Shown one piece after another: positions 33,178 through 43,827 of a stretch of 51,494 nt of DNA (its first letter is position 1; the number at the start of each line of letters is the position of its first letter). The stretch covers positions 41,765 through 93,258 of the forward strand of contig JAKCWW010000698.1 in NCBI GenBank assembly GCA_026260175.1, written 5' to 3'. The notes beneath the pieces were generated by a model. That model was given only the letters and a program-made list of their open reading frames with translations, searched no databases and was not told where the DNA came from. The position numbers and the translations under genes were made by a program. This stretch comes from Reticulitermes lucifugus. Its lineage: Eukaryota; Arthropoda; Insecta; Blattodea; Rhinotermitidae.

Positions 33178-33900
33178 AAAATTTCCAAACCATTTTGCGT
33201 GACAGTAACCACTAAACAATTACAGAGTATGAGTACGCCTACTGATTATGGTAGTACAGTGAGTCTTATTTTCTCTTCTTTCCTGACTGTAGAGTCAGGA
33301 ATATGAAGACTAAAGCAAGTCCAAAATTTGCTCTGAAATCCTGAATTCAAACCGTCCAGTAATTCCAGGGTGAGGCCTTGTGGATAGGCAAAGCCTGCAG
33401 ACGGGATCAGTTCTCTGTATGCACAGCAGTTAATTAATTAATTAATTAGGAGGTTCATTTCTAACGGCCCAGCCATTGGCTACTACATGCAATATCTGGA
33501 ACACTGACTACTGCTCAGTGATCATAAGGCAACATACAATTACATACTGTGTGATGTAATGGTAAGTCATTTTCAGCTATTTTCTGTAGTTACAGGTCTT
33601 TGAATCAACACTGAGGGCGCTGCACTAGTCCCGACAATCGTATTTGTCTCAATACTGAAGCAGCTCTATTGATTATATTCTTATTAATTTCTTTGGAGTG
33701 CAGGATTCATAAGAACAAGAGTGGGATATGTCCTAAAGTCTGTTCTTTTTAATGTCACAATTTAATGAATCGAAAAGGTGTGTTAACGTTTTTCCAAATG
33801 GATGTTCTATGTACATTTTTAAGAATTAAGTTTTTAAATACGTCCCGCATTTTATGTTGTTCGTTCGGTGCATGATTACCAATTTACAACACTCAATCAA

Positions 33901-33985
33901 AAAAATGCACAACGTTCTTCCTTAGATGTTTGTATTATATTGTATTATAAAACATGTTTCAATCCACAAGGGATTATCATCAGGG
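33901..33985 (-). mobile_element. Single arm plus hammerhead-like core
   Basis: On the minus strand CTGATGA (33983-33977), an extra T, a perfect 5-bp stem II AATCC-CTTGT-GGATT (33975-33961), GAAA, the palindromic ACATGT (33957-33952) and then T. After 40 bases comes GTGCATTTTT (33910-33901), as the GTGCATTTGTTGG arm follows the core at 9.1 and 40.4 kb. All core bases are canonical, but I found no pairing for stem I, so activity is doubtful. No inverted partner arm is seen nearby. Confidence 0.5.
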
Positions 33986-34774
33986 AACAAGTAAGTAAAA
34001 ATATCATAAAACGTATTTAGCTTTTTTTTACACATAATTAATATCTTATGCATGGTGCGAAAGAGTCAAAGTAGTAAAACGTAGGCAGTTTTACTCAGTT
34101 TTGCTCAGCATTTCAGTTATTTAATATTTATGGTATTTAAAGTCTTGTATTTCTTAAGGCAATTTTCCCATTTCACTTTTATCAGTCCCAAGAATTACCA
34201 GGCTGAAGACTGGACACGTACGCTGTTTGTATGTGTTAAGCCACACGTGCTTTAAGTCCACACTTTATATTTACTTAACAGCCAATGAAGCAGGTCAGTG
34301 AGGAACTCAAGTAGACGCTGTCATAAATGAGTATAAATAATATAAACGAGGAGTTGTTCAAACATTGGCACCAGTGGAAGACTGATTGTAATCAAGGCGT
34401 TCCATGAGTGTTTCAAGGCTTTCATAATTTATACACGTGCAGTTTTGTGTTTTGGTATTAGAATCTACAAGCATTATGATTTCGTAAAAACAAAAAATAG
34501 CGCGTTCTAAATAGACGTGGGCTGTGTCACGGCTCAAGCGATTTCTATCTCAGGGCAATCCATTTGGGATTAGTGGAGGACAAAGTAGCACTGGGACAAC
34601 ACTGTCGTTTTACCAAAGCTACATGATCCTTAATTTATCAAACACGAACGCTATACAGTCTTAGCAAATGACAACGCCGTTAAAGCACTTTCTAGTGGCA
34701 AACACTATACCTATGACAGCGCTAGAGTGCGACTGTGCATTTAGCTATTACATCGCCTCTGTCTGTGTCTGTGT

Positions 34775-35139
34775 ACTCTTTAATGTTCTTCTTCTTCTTC
34801 CGTGGCGTTACAGCCCGGGGTGGGCCAGAGCCTCCTTCTTTTGGGATTTCATCCCGAAGGTTTCCNNNNNNNNNNNNNNNNNNNNNNNNNNNNNNNNNNN
34901 NNNNNNNNNNNNNNNNNNNNNNNNNNNNNNNNNNNNNNNNNNNNNNNNNNNNNNNNNNNNNNNNNNNNNNNNNNNNNNNNNNNNNNNNNNNNNNNNNNNN
35001 NNNNNNNNNNNNNNNNNNNNNNNNNNNNNNCGGATTTTTATCACCCTTAAAAATCCATCGCCCTCGGTCGGGATCGAACCCGCGAACCTTGGCGGGCACG
35101 CTAACCACTAGTCCACCGAGGGCGACACTCTTTAATGTT
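34775..35139 (-). mobile_element. tRNA-derived SINE with 13-bp target duplication, gap inside
   Basis: ACTCTTTAATGTT at 34775-34787 is exactly repeated at 35127-35139, a 13-bp target-site duplication. On the minus strand the head has TCGGTGGACTAGTGGTTAGC (A box) and CGCGGGTTCGATCCCGACCG (B box). The distal end is a (GAA)n tail at about 34788-34800, next to GGCTCTGGCCCACCCCGGGC. The middle is 165 Ns. All ORFs through here are artefacts of reading the gap as open. Confidence 0.85.
34866..35030. other. Assembly gap, 165 N
   Basis: An unbroken run of N inside a SINE. The gap probably arose because the repeat could not be resolved. Confidence 0.99.
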
Positions 35140-35334
35140 AAGAACTGAATTATATCTACTCTGCATCACAGAAAGCCTTAAGATCAAACGTGGACAGAAG
35201 AACGCAATATTTTTACCTGTTATGTAGTAGCTAATGTTTCTCGCCCTCTTTCTCTCATGACTATGGAAACTGGTGCGTATTACAACTTTACGTTTCCCAA
35301 CATTTGTCTGATGGTTGGTACCAGTCGTGATAAG

Positions 35335-35440
35335 ATCTGCGCTCTTCTGGGATATTACTCGGTCTCGTGTGGTAATTTTTTACCTACGTTTCGGGACAAC
35401 GTGTCGGTCCAATCTTCACGGGTCAAGAGTCCTAGTCCAC
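35335..35440 (-). repeat. Dispersed repeat with hammerhead-like core, second copy
   Basis: This copy shares GCTCTTCTGGGATATTAC, GGTAATTTTTTACCTACG, GTTTCGGGACAAC, TCGGTCCAATCTTCACGG and GTCAAGAG with the copy at 30.3 kb. On the minus strand it reads GTGAAGA (C3 to G), a TT spacer, stem II GGAC/GTCC, then GAAACGTA and a 3-bp stem I ACC/GGT with one extra C. This is near-canonical in layout but mutated at C3. The ORFs 35257-35571 and 35315-35560 read through this repeat. Confidence 0.55.
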
Positions 35441-35901
35441 ACATCTCATCAACATGGCGGCGGAAGCCTGAAATCAAGGCCAGTCGTGATAACGTTACGA
35501 ATACGATGCAGTTTTTTTCATTATTTGAATCGTGTGTGCAGCCACGAGGTTGTAAACTAGGATGTAATTAATATTAACTTTCACAGCTTCAAGGTATTTA
35601 AATAAAGTTCATTAAATTACAAACCGAAGTTAGTTTTAAATCATCCATAAGTCAACTCTGTATCAGTACTTCGTATTTGCTTTGTAGGATCGTAGCGATG
35701 CTCAACTTCCACAAAATAAGTCTCCTTCCCCTTCACCACTAACTTCTCGTGTCCGTCAACTCCATCATAAGGGAAAAATTTGGGGGGGCTAATATTTAAT
35801 TTCAATAAGCTGACGAAGTTTACATAATAAACCTACCGAAAGTGAGATTTAGCTTTGTCTTTACTAAGAGAGACGATTTTATAATGTCTGTGTTTCTAAA
35901 T

Positions 35902-36152
35902 GGCCGATCCCGGTGGCCGCGCGGTCTAAGGCGTGGGCCTGCGGCCGCTCGCTTACTGGGATTGCGGGTTCGAATCTCGCCGGAGGCATGGATGTCTGTC
36001 TCTTGTGTGTGTTGTAAGGTAGAGGTATCTGTGTCGGGCTGATCACTAGTCCAGAGGAGTCCTACCAAATGTGTGGTGTGTCTGTGATCGTGAAGCCTTG
36101 ATGATGAGGAGGCCCTGTCCCACTAAGAGCTGTTGCGCCATGGAAAAAAAAG
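35902..36152 (+). mobile_element. tRNA-derived SINE, family B
   Basis: Head GGCCGATCCCGGTGGCCGCG then CGGTCTAAGGCG (A box) and GGGTTCGAATCTCGCC (B box at about 35965-35980). The body follows (GGCATGGATGTCTGTCTCTT, GGGCTGATCACTAGTCCAGA, GATCGTGAAGCCTTGATGAT, GAGGAGGCCCTGTCCCACTA) and ends in an A-rich tail near 36144-36151. It matches the minus-strand copy at 42.84-43.07 kb nearly end to end, which fixes the limits. Confidence 0.85.
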
Positions 36153-38109
36153 GTTATAAATGAGTTGAAATTATTCCCAGTTTTCCACCTACTTATTTTG
36201 CGAAGTTGGTAAAACATCGTTAAAATAAACAAGAAGTAAATTTTTTTTAGATTTTTCGTTTAATGTAAAGCTTTTGGGTTGATGAAATTGTCGGGTGGTT
36301 CTCAGCACATGGACTACATCTGTCATCAGCAACCCCTCATGCTGCATCTTACTGGTGTCTCGAGATGACGCTGTAACGGGGCGTGGCCATGATGCTCCTG
36401 TTAGGGCTTCTGTTAAGCGATATTTGAAAGATATTTAATATTTGTAGGCCATTTTTCATGGTTATTGTAAAATATTCACATGCCCCCCCCCCCCACAAAT
36501 GGGTTTCTTAACAAGTTGTCCACTACTGAAGAAACTTCGACGCCCCGTTGGTTTAAAGATTCAACAGGTCATGTCACAGGCTATCAAACAATTCCAATTT
36601 GTAGTTACATTTTGTCTTAGGCGAAAGTAGCCTTATACTCTGCCAGGCATTTAAACGTGCTCATGGACTGTAACTTTTCTTTTACCCCTCATTGTGCCAA
36701 GAAGCCCAGTCTTTCAGGTTTAACGATTAACATCTGAATGGATTATTTATTTCTGTCATGCAAACGGTATATGTAAATGTATATGGATATGAAGCTTTAT
36801 AATAGGAATGCTCACACAATAAAGCAGAAAGAAAGTTGTACTCATGTCTTCACATATCACCGACATGGAACTGTGTTAAGAGGGTCAGTTGTATTTGCAT
36901 GAGTTCTGTTTTAAAAGTCAGTCTAAGGTGCTGATTATGGGAGAAGTATAAGCCTGCTTCCAGAGCAGCAGTTACGTGGGCACGTCACACAGATATTCGT
37001 GCATCACGTCTCGCTACGTGTGTGCATTTCAGGCACTCGTTGCTGTATTACTACCCAACTGCTGGAACAAATTAAGATACTGTTCAAGTTAAATTAAGCT
37101 CTGATTGACGGTAGTTCTAAAGTGTACTAAAATGTACACAGGATGCCCCAGCTTGTTCGTCTAACCTTTTGATTTTCCGGCATATCTTCCTTCCGCAATG
37201 AGCACTATCAATTTCAATTGAATAGTGTCAGTATTGATCACACATACTAGTTGGTATTCCGGTGTGGTGTTTGTTAGGTGTGTATTATCAATACAGGGGA
37301 GAGCGTGAGCATAATTCTGTAGGCTGCTGTTAGTGCTGGCAACAGCCAGCGATTAACTCTGTTCATCCTGACGTCGGGAACAAAGCACAGGGAGAGAGAG
37401 AGAGAGAGAGACACGTGCTTGCCGCTGGAGTAGTAATTACACACCAGATGAAGTTACATCATTACATCACGTCTCTTGTTTGTATGTGTGATTGCATCAC
37501 GGGTGACAGCGCTATGAATTACCGCCAACGTGGCTTTTTGTAGCTTGGAATAAGTTGGGAATGTTTATACGTGTTAATGACAGTATGCACTTGTTTTTGC
37601 GAGTGTTATTTTAGATAATCCTTTGTGTTCATGTTACAGGGTAAGCATTTACGTAAATATCTCTCGTGCTTTTCGAAAATAAAGAACTGGATGCGTTTCA
37701 AATCAGTGTCGCCAACGCGAAAGAGAATGAGAAATTAGCAGGAACCGGATAGCGTGTCCTCTGATACAACTGTTCCATCTGTACCTACAAAATCCGGTTA
37801 TTTTTATATATTCAGGCGTATTTGTCGCTTACTTGGCGGTGCTGCCAGTAAGTCAGGCAGTATAAAGTCGAGTGGTAGGTGAATGGTGAATGGTGAATGA
37901 TTAGTTGATGGGGGGCGGAATCAAGCGATCGTGAACTAATCGAGCATTTGCATCGACAGACTGGGGAAAATCACGAAATCTCCAATCAGGATAGCTAGTG
38001 TCAAGGGAAAGACTCGAAGCAGGCACCTTCGGAATATAGTAAGTCTAGAGACTTTACACTAAATTAATCTTCTCGGTGTAGATTACAATTATAGTATCGA
38101 CAAAATGAT
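36153..38109. other. Gene-free stretch with C and GA runs
   Basis: No supported gene. A C homopolymer lies at about 36483-36494 and a (GA)n microsatellite at 37391-37411. ACAGGATGCCCCAGCTTGTT at about 37138 resembles a transposon end, but no inverted partner was found. Confidence 0.5.
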
Positions 38110-38201
38110 ACATATACGTGTAACCTACATACACACATACGTATATATACATACACACATACATATACATACATACACACACATGCACACACACATTATA
38201 T
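38110..38201. repeat. (CATA)n/(CA)n microsatellite
   Basis: Mixed CATACA and CACA units. The minus-strand frame over it (MYVCVHVC-type) is an artefact. Confidence 0.9.
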
Positions 38202-38351
38202 ACAGTGCGTTTCAGAAGTAGCTTTAACAATTTGAAAGTCAGTACGAGAAGCATGCGGGCGTTTAAGTAAAAGAATTTTGTGCGCTGTGCCCCATACACG
38301 AATCACTGACATAATCTTGTTGCTTGGATTTTGTCTCGTCTAATATTTAAT

Positions 38352-38392
38352 AATGCACGACGTTTCGGAAGCCGGCTCTGCTTGCGCCTTCC
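38352..38392 (-). other. Degenerate hammerhead-like relic
   Basis: On the minus strand GGAT precedes GGAAGGCGC...GCCGGCTTCC (a GGAAG/CTTCC stem), then GAAACGTCGTGCATT. The 3' half of a hammerhead-like motif and stem II are clear, but the CUGANGA half is broken. Confidence 0.3.
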
Positions 38393-40089
38393 ATCCACGA
38401 AGTTCTGCCGATTGTCTAAAACGTCCATTTCTTCATAAATAATTTTGCGTGACACACATTTGTTGATGTTATGCATAGAACATTATTCTGAGAATCAAAC
38501 TTCATAGTAAACAATTGTGATAAATTTCATTGCATTACCACTTACACTACAAAATATAACACACTGAAGTAATCATAATTCTTCTTATTAAGAGTAAATT
38601 TGTTGTGCAGATTGTTTCTTTACACGGTCTGATGTACAAGAAACGAATTCCTTCATTTTAGAATGTTAAAAATTTAACAACGATTTTAAATGGAGACCTC
38701 ATAACACAGCTTGCCAGATTTTTATAAAACGTTGTTTTCTATTTTATTACGTGTGCTTCGCAAAGATAATAAAATCACGTTTCTCTTACAACTCTCCAGT
38801 ACAGAAATTTGTGTTAATAGGTGGTAGTTGCATGCAAGATTATCTGTAATGTAAGTAACCTGATTAGTGCAGCATTTGGTTTATTGTGATTTCTGATTCT
38901 TTTAGCTTCTTACATAGGCCCAGGACAAATTATTTTCTGTCCTGACATAGCCCTAAGCAGCTTTAGCATTTCCAGTTGTTTATGACTGCCATCACACTGG
39001 AGGACTGCATTACAAATATGCCGCTTTCTTGAATAATGTTAAGTGAAATATCGGTTATTCGGATGGACAGATCATAGGTGGAAATCGAGGCAAAACGTAG
39101 CCATTATCTTCACTTCTGAAACGCCTTAGAAATTCCTCTGACAATTTCCAAGCGAAATAGAATTAATAGAATTGTAGCATTATAACGTCTATATTTCCTA
39201 GATTACAGATATGCTGCTATGACCCACTGTGTTTGAATGTTGAACATGGTTTCCTGGTTGAACTTTGTACTTTATGATAACGCAATATTAATGGTACAAT
39301 TATGAGATATGTCCGTTTGATATTACATTTCATTCAGCTTTAGTTGCAATTGTCTGAAAGTGTTTCCCAAGTTGATTACAGCCAGTTGTGACGTGTTACA
39401 TCAACCGTTCGCGTGCTTATGACTTGAACTGACTATCAATGTACTGGCACGAAAAGTGGGAGAATAATGTTTCTATTCCTCCAGCAAAGTATTTTTCTCC
39501 TCCTGCAAACTGAATGAGATAATCGTGTGAAATGTGAAACCCGTTACCAGCGGTTGTAATCACACAGCTGTCGTTGCCTGCACTGTGGTGTGATGAAATC
39601 TAAGTGCTTGTTAGAACGACACTGTTCTTCCTTCGATAATTGTGTTAATTTTAGTCTACATTCCTCTTTAAAAAAATCAGTTACGAAATTACCGTGCAGT
39701 AGGTGTGCGTCTGCGCGTGCGAGTGGATGTTTAGCCATTTCAGCGTTTGAAATAACCGACCGATTTTTATGAAAGTGGGTATGAGTATAACGCTATTGAA
39801 GCAAAACAAAAGGCTGTGTTTTCTAATTTATGACACTCAGCTATATCAACATGGCGGATGCGCGAATTTGTAAGCCATTAGCTCCACTTACTTTAGGGCA
39901 TAAAATTATGCATGGAGACAGGTCTTTGCAAAATACGCGAATTTTTGTTTACAGAAATATTTTTGTAGAATGTAAAATAACAAGATGGCGGCCGTGCAAA
40001 ATTTGTTATTAGTTTTCGATGTGATAGCGATAACTAACAATTGGAGGTACCTGTGTGAAATCATAGATCGTAAACATATCTACAGTCAA

Positions 40090-40453
40090 CAATTAGACCA
40101 ACAAGTGCACTTTATTTCTTAGTTATGTTCATTAACCTTACACATATTTCGGCTGCAACAGAGCCCTTATCGCTTTTTAACCCTAGACGAAACCAACCTA
40201 CGCCAGACATATAAAAGATAAGGTTGTATAAACGGAAACAGTGATTGTTATCAACTGTTAACAGAAAATTGACATACATTGTGGTGTATAAGTGGTGATA
40301 CCAAATGGAACAGTGAATGTTAAAGTGAACGTGACCTTGAACTCCTGATTATGACTCTTGCAGCCGAAACATGTGTAGGGTTAATGAACATAACTAAGAA
40401 ATAAAGTGCATTTGTTGGTTTAATTGTTGAATGTTATCAAAATGCACGGTGAA
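40090..40453 (+). mobile_element. Inverted-arm element with paired hammerhead-like cores
   Basis: Two 69-bp arms (40090-40158 and 40358-40426) are inverted copies with 4 mismatches, all transitions. Both hold the ACCAACAAATGCACTTTATT core and run inward into a hammerhead-like motif. The minus-strand motif (40173-40136) keeps stem II GGCT/AGCC and GAAA. The plus-strand motif is at 40345-40380 (CTGATTA, GAAACATGTGTAGGG). The flag AAAATGCACGGTGAA lies outside at 40439-40453. The central 200 bp has no coding signal. Penelope-like elements can have inverted terminal repeats with hammerheads, so a remnant or non-autonomous derivative is possible. Confidence 0.7.
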
Positions 40454-42837
40454 CACAAAGTAAAAAAATATCTACACTATTTGTGTTAAATGATTTTTGT
40501 CAGTTAACAATTATAAACATGGCAATGATGGGGAAGCTTTGACGCTGTATCTGAGAAATGTAGTGTGTCGCTCATGGAACTCAAAGCTGTCGTGCCCTAC
40601 ACAATTTCTCAAACTGAGCTTTCCGCATTACTAGACAGCTGGGTTACAAACACACCATCTGTCAAAATTTTGTGTCCACAAAAAGTTGCTTCTTCTTATA
40701 TTTTCGTAAACACGTAACATGCTTCACTGTTGCTCTACTGAGGACCAGTCATTTTTTTCTCTCTCCTGTAAAATTCTGTGTCGGTCTGTTACGACAGATT
40801 GCTGTTTCGTGAGCGATATACTGAAGCTATGCGTACGTAATAAGTTTCTCAACATCAAACATGATGATAGTTTTTATATAAGGCTGTAAGGATACCCATA
40901 GTAAATTCGGCCATATGATTTGGCCGAAAATTCCTGTTAGCTGATATAGGAAGAACATTTACAGCAGGCCTACTACGGCAGCGCGCAGAAGTCACCAGTA
41001 CTGCTGTGATGTCGCTTCATATCTGATGCCACAGAACACATGCAGATGCAAACAGCGTTGTCCTTTTAATCCTTTAAAGTCTCAAATATCCTTTTGAAGG
41101 TCCATAACGTAAACCAAGCAGATAATACTGCGTAGAAAAGTAATCTTTGTTTATTGTTAGCAGTACATGCAATCAGAAATACACTCTTTGAGTTAAAATC
41201 ACAGCTTTTTAATGTTGAAAGCAAATTACGCCTTTGCGTTCTATGAAAGTCGGTCAGAAAATTAGTTTGCGATGTCCATATTGTGTGTGCTTTATGCTCT
41301 GTTTCATTACTAATAGTGTTGTTTAATTTTGCTGCTATCCCGCTACGTTTCCACACAGTACCCATGACAACTGTGGGACTTACCATATCGTTGGATGACA
41401 TTTTTGTTCCCTGTAGATAGAAGTCTTTGTTCTGTGATAACCAGCCATCGTGTCACAACTCTTTCACACTGCGGTCGTCTTTATATTTGTGACCGCCAAA
41501 ATTTTTCTTCAGCACTGGATACAGATGATAAGCGCTCGGCGAAGAATTCGTCTGATGTAATCAGTATCAGCGTTATGTGCCTCAGTTACGAAGTGTACGA
41601 CATCTAGGCTTATTTTGTGACAGGGCGTCGTGCTGTGCTTTTGACGGTTAATCAAAGAACAAGGGGTTTTGTAACGCGATCTATGGAATTGCAACTGAGC
41701 AGCCAATAAATTTTGTCTGTAGAAGAGTTGCGTAGTTACTAGTTAATGGCTGAACAAGCGGAGTCCGATTTCCTGCAGGAGCAGGGGTTTCCATCTTCTT
41801 CACCATATCCAGATCGGATTCTGGGACAACCTGTGACCGAAATACTTTAGGAATTTTATTGGAGGTAAACCTGGCGCGTTTATCGAGAATCGAGTTTGAA
41901 GATGCAATGAAGTAACGTCCATATTTAACGTTATGTAATCGTCAAAGATCAAAATTCATAAAAAGACAAGCTGCTGATGGTAACATCTCTCACGGCCTTG
42001 TTGCACTGAACTATTTAAGGACTTACCCTCAGAGCTGGCAGTACAATCCCATATACCGAAGAGGAGGGGTAAGACGAAGGAGCTGTACCATCAGATTGGG
42101 AAGATATTCAAGAGAAACGTCTTCCTTTCCTTGTTGGGCCGTATGTTTTGGAAGTGGAGATTTACTGCAGTTTTAGCCTCAGGCCCCGGATATTTATCAT
42201 GACGCGACGTTTGGAAGTGAATATCGTCTTCCCTCGTACGATGACTATCGAGCCCAGGAGGTGTGTCTCTGCCTACGATGGGCGCCGGGGAGAAGCTATA
42301 AATCAAGACATCGAAATGAATGTTAGCATGAAAGTTTTCGAGGGAAATAAAAATAAATTTCTGTCTTCAGCTCATATGTTCCCCTGTATAGTCTATCCAT
42401 CCTGCAACTACTGTTCCTTTCGGTGGCAACAATAAAATGTAATGGAAAAAAGGGGATGGTCAGCAATGCATCATGTTGTCACTATCAGTGATAACTCTTT
42501 CCGAAACAATGAATGATGAATGCTGTTAACATAAAAGTGGGCCAAAATGTTCAGCTTTTTTTCCTACATCGTATTTCCATCCATTGTCCTGTCTGGTGAC
42601 CTACAAGCTATAAAAGTGACTATGACATATTATTTAGATTAAAATTCTACCGATTAGGTTTTGCAGAATTTACTTATTTCCTTGTCATTAGTCGCTCCAT
42701 ATTTCACACAATAAATGCTCTGAATTACGGTAGACAGTCCATGAACGATCATACGTCGAACCGTCTGTTTTTATTCATATGATATTCGAGTTATATCTTT
42801 ACAGATGTGCATTATTTAATTAGTACATCATTTTAAA
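40454..42837. other. Gene-free stretch
   Basis: No supported gene. The ORFs 41066-41401 (minus) and 42148-42435 (plus, about 95 codons) were examined and show no domain I can name. Confidence 0.5.
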
Positions 42838-43071
42838 TTTTTTAGTGGACCAGGGCCTCCTCATTGAGGCTTCACGATCACAATTGGACACAACACAATC
42901 TGTAGGACTCCTCTGGACGAGTGATCAGCCCGACTCGGAGACCTGTACCTGACAACACACAACACTTACAAAGAGACTGACATCCATGCCCCGGCGGTAT
43001 TCGAACCCACAATCCCAGCAATTTAACGACAGCAGACACAAGCCTTAGGCCGCGCGGAACTGGGATCGGCC
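42838..43071 (-). mobile_element. tRNA-derived SINE, family B, minus copy
   Basis: On the minus strand it begins GGCCGATCCCAGTTCCGCGC (43071 downward), then the B box GTGGGTTCGAATACCGCC. The body matches the 35.9 kb copy (GGGCTGATCACTCGTCCAGA, GATCGTGAAGCCTCAATGAG, GAGGCCCTGGTCCACTAAAA). TTTTAA occurs at both flanks and may be what is left of a target duplication. Confidence 0.85.
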
Positions 43072-43827
43072 TTTTAAGTGTTTAGAACGAATAGTTTTCC
43101 GAATTATAGTAGCAATCTCTTTGTATTTGTCGGTCTCTTTGTCCCCTGAGTCAACTATAAAGTATTTCAGACACCAATTGACTTTCTTCATTGGATCCCA
43201 GTGCGAATATTGTACATCACCATTAACAACACCTCAGTTATACGAAATTGTGGGTTAGATGTAGTATAAGCATTACACACACCCCTTAGCTAGTGTACGT
43301 GATTTGTGCCGTGTAGTTCCAAAACCCTCGAACGCCTCACTGCCCACTACTTTCCAGTAAAGATTGATTTTATGAGTGTAGGGGTTGTTAAAGTTACTTT
43401 GTCAGTTGTGGCTCCAGTATTATCAAATAATACAATCAACAGGGCACTCATTCATGAATTATAAATGTATTATTTAACTTCTCTATCACATATTTGATTA
43501 TAGTAAAAGAAATAAGCGACAGAAATACATATATTACATGCTAATGTAGCTAAAGGGTACGTTAGTAAAAACACCTCCTAATGTAAGTTAATTTTAAAAT
43601 ATATGTTTTCAGTTAAAATCTGCAAATCTGATAGAAATTATTATATACCTCACATGCGTTCTAGTAGATCATAAACATATCCGTGTGTCTTTGGCTGCCG
43701 TAGACAGCATGTGTTACGAGATCTGTGCTGTTGGAAGGTGGAGTAATTCTCCGCAGATATCAGTCCTAAGCCTGCATTTGTCGATGTCTGTAAACAGTAA
43801 GGAGTGTCCCACCTCCCGTAAGCAAGG

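Noticed and set aside
32733-33212. 159-codon minus-strand ORF
   Set aside because: It lies antisense to a LINE reverse-transcriptase relic and includes a GGT microsatellite read as poly-Thr.
34668-35148. Long ORFs across 34.7-35.1 kb on both strands
   Set aside because: They are open only because the 165-N gap contains no stops; the flanks are a SINE.
35902-35985. Possible tRNA gene
   Set aside because: A and B boxes are present, but the acceptor, D and anticodon stems do not form. The same sequence plus a 170-bp body recurs at 42.84-43.07 kb, so it is a SINE head.
37138-37200. ACAGGATGCCCCAGCTTGTT as a transposon end
   Set aside because: No inverted partner found within several kilobases.
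42148-42435. 95-codon ORF
   Set aside because: No motif, no codon-use support and no neighbouring exon-like sequence.
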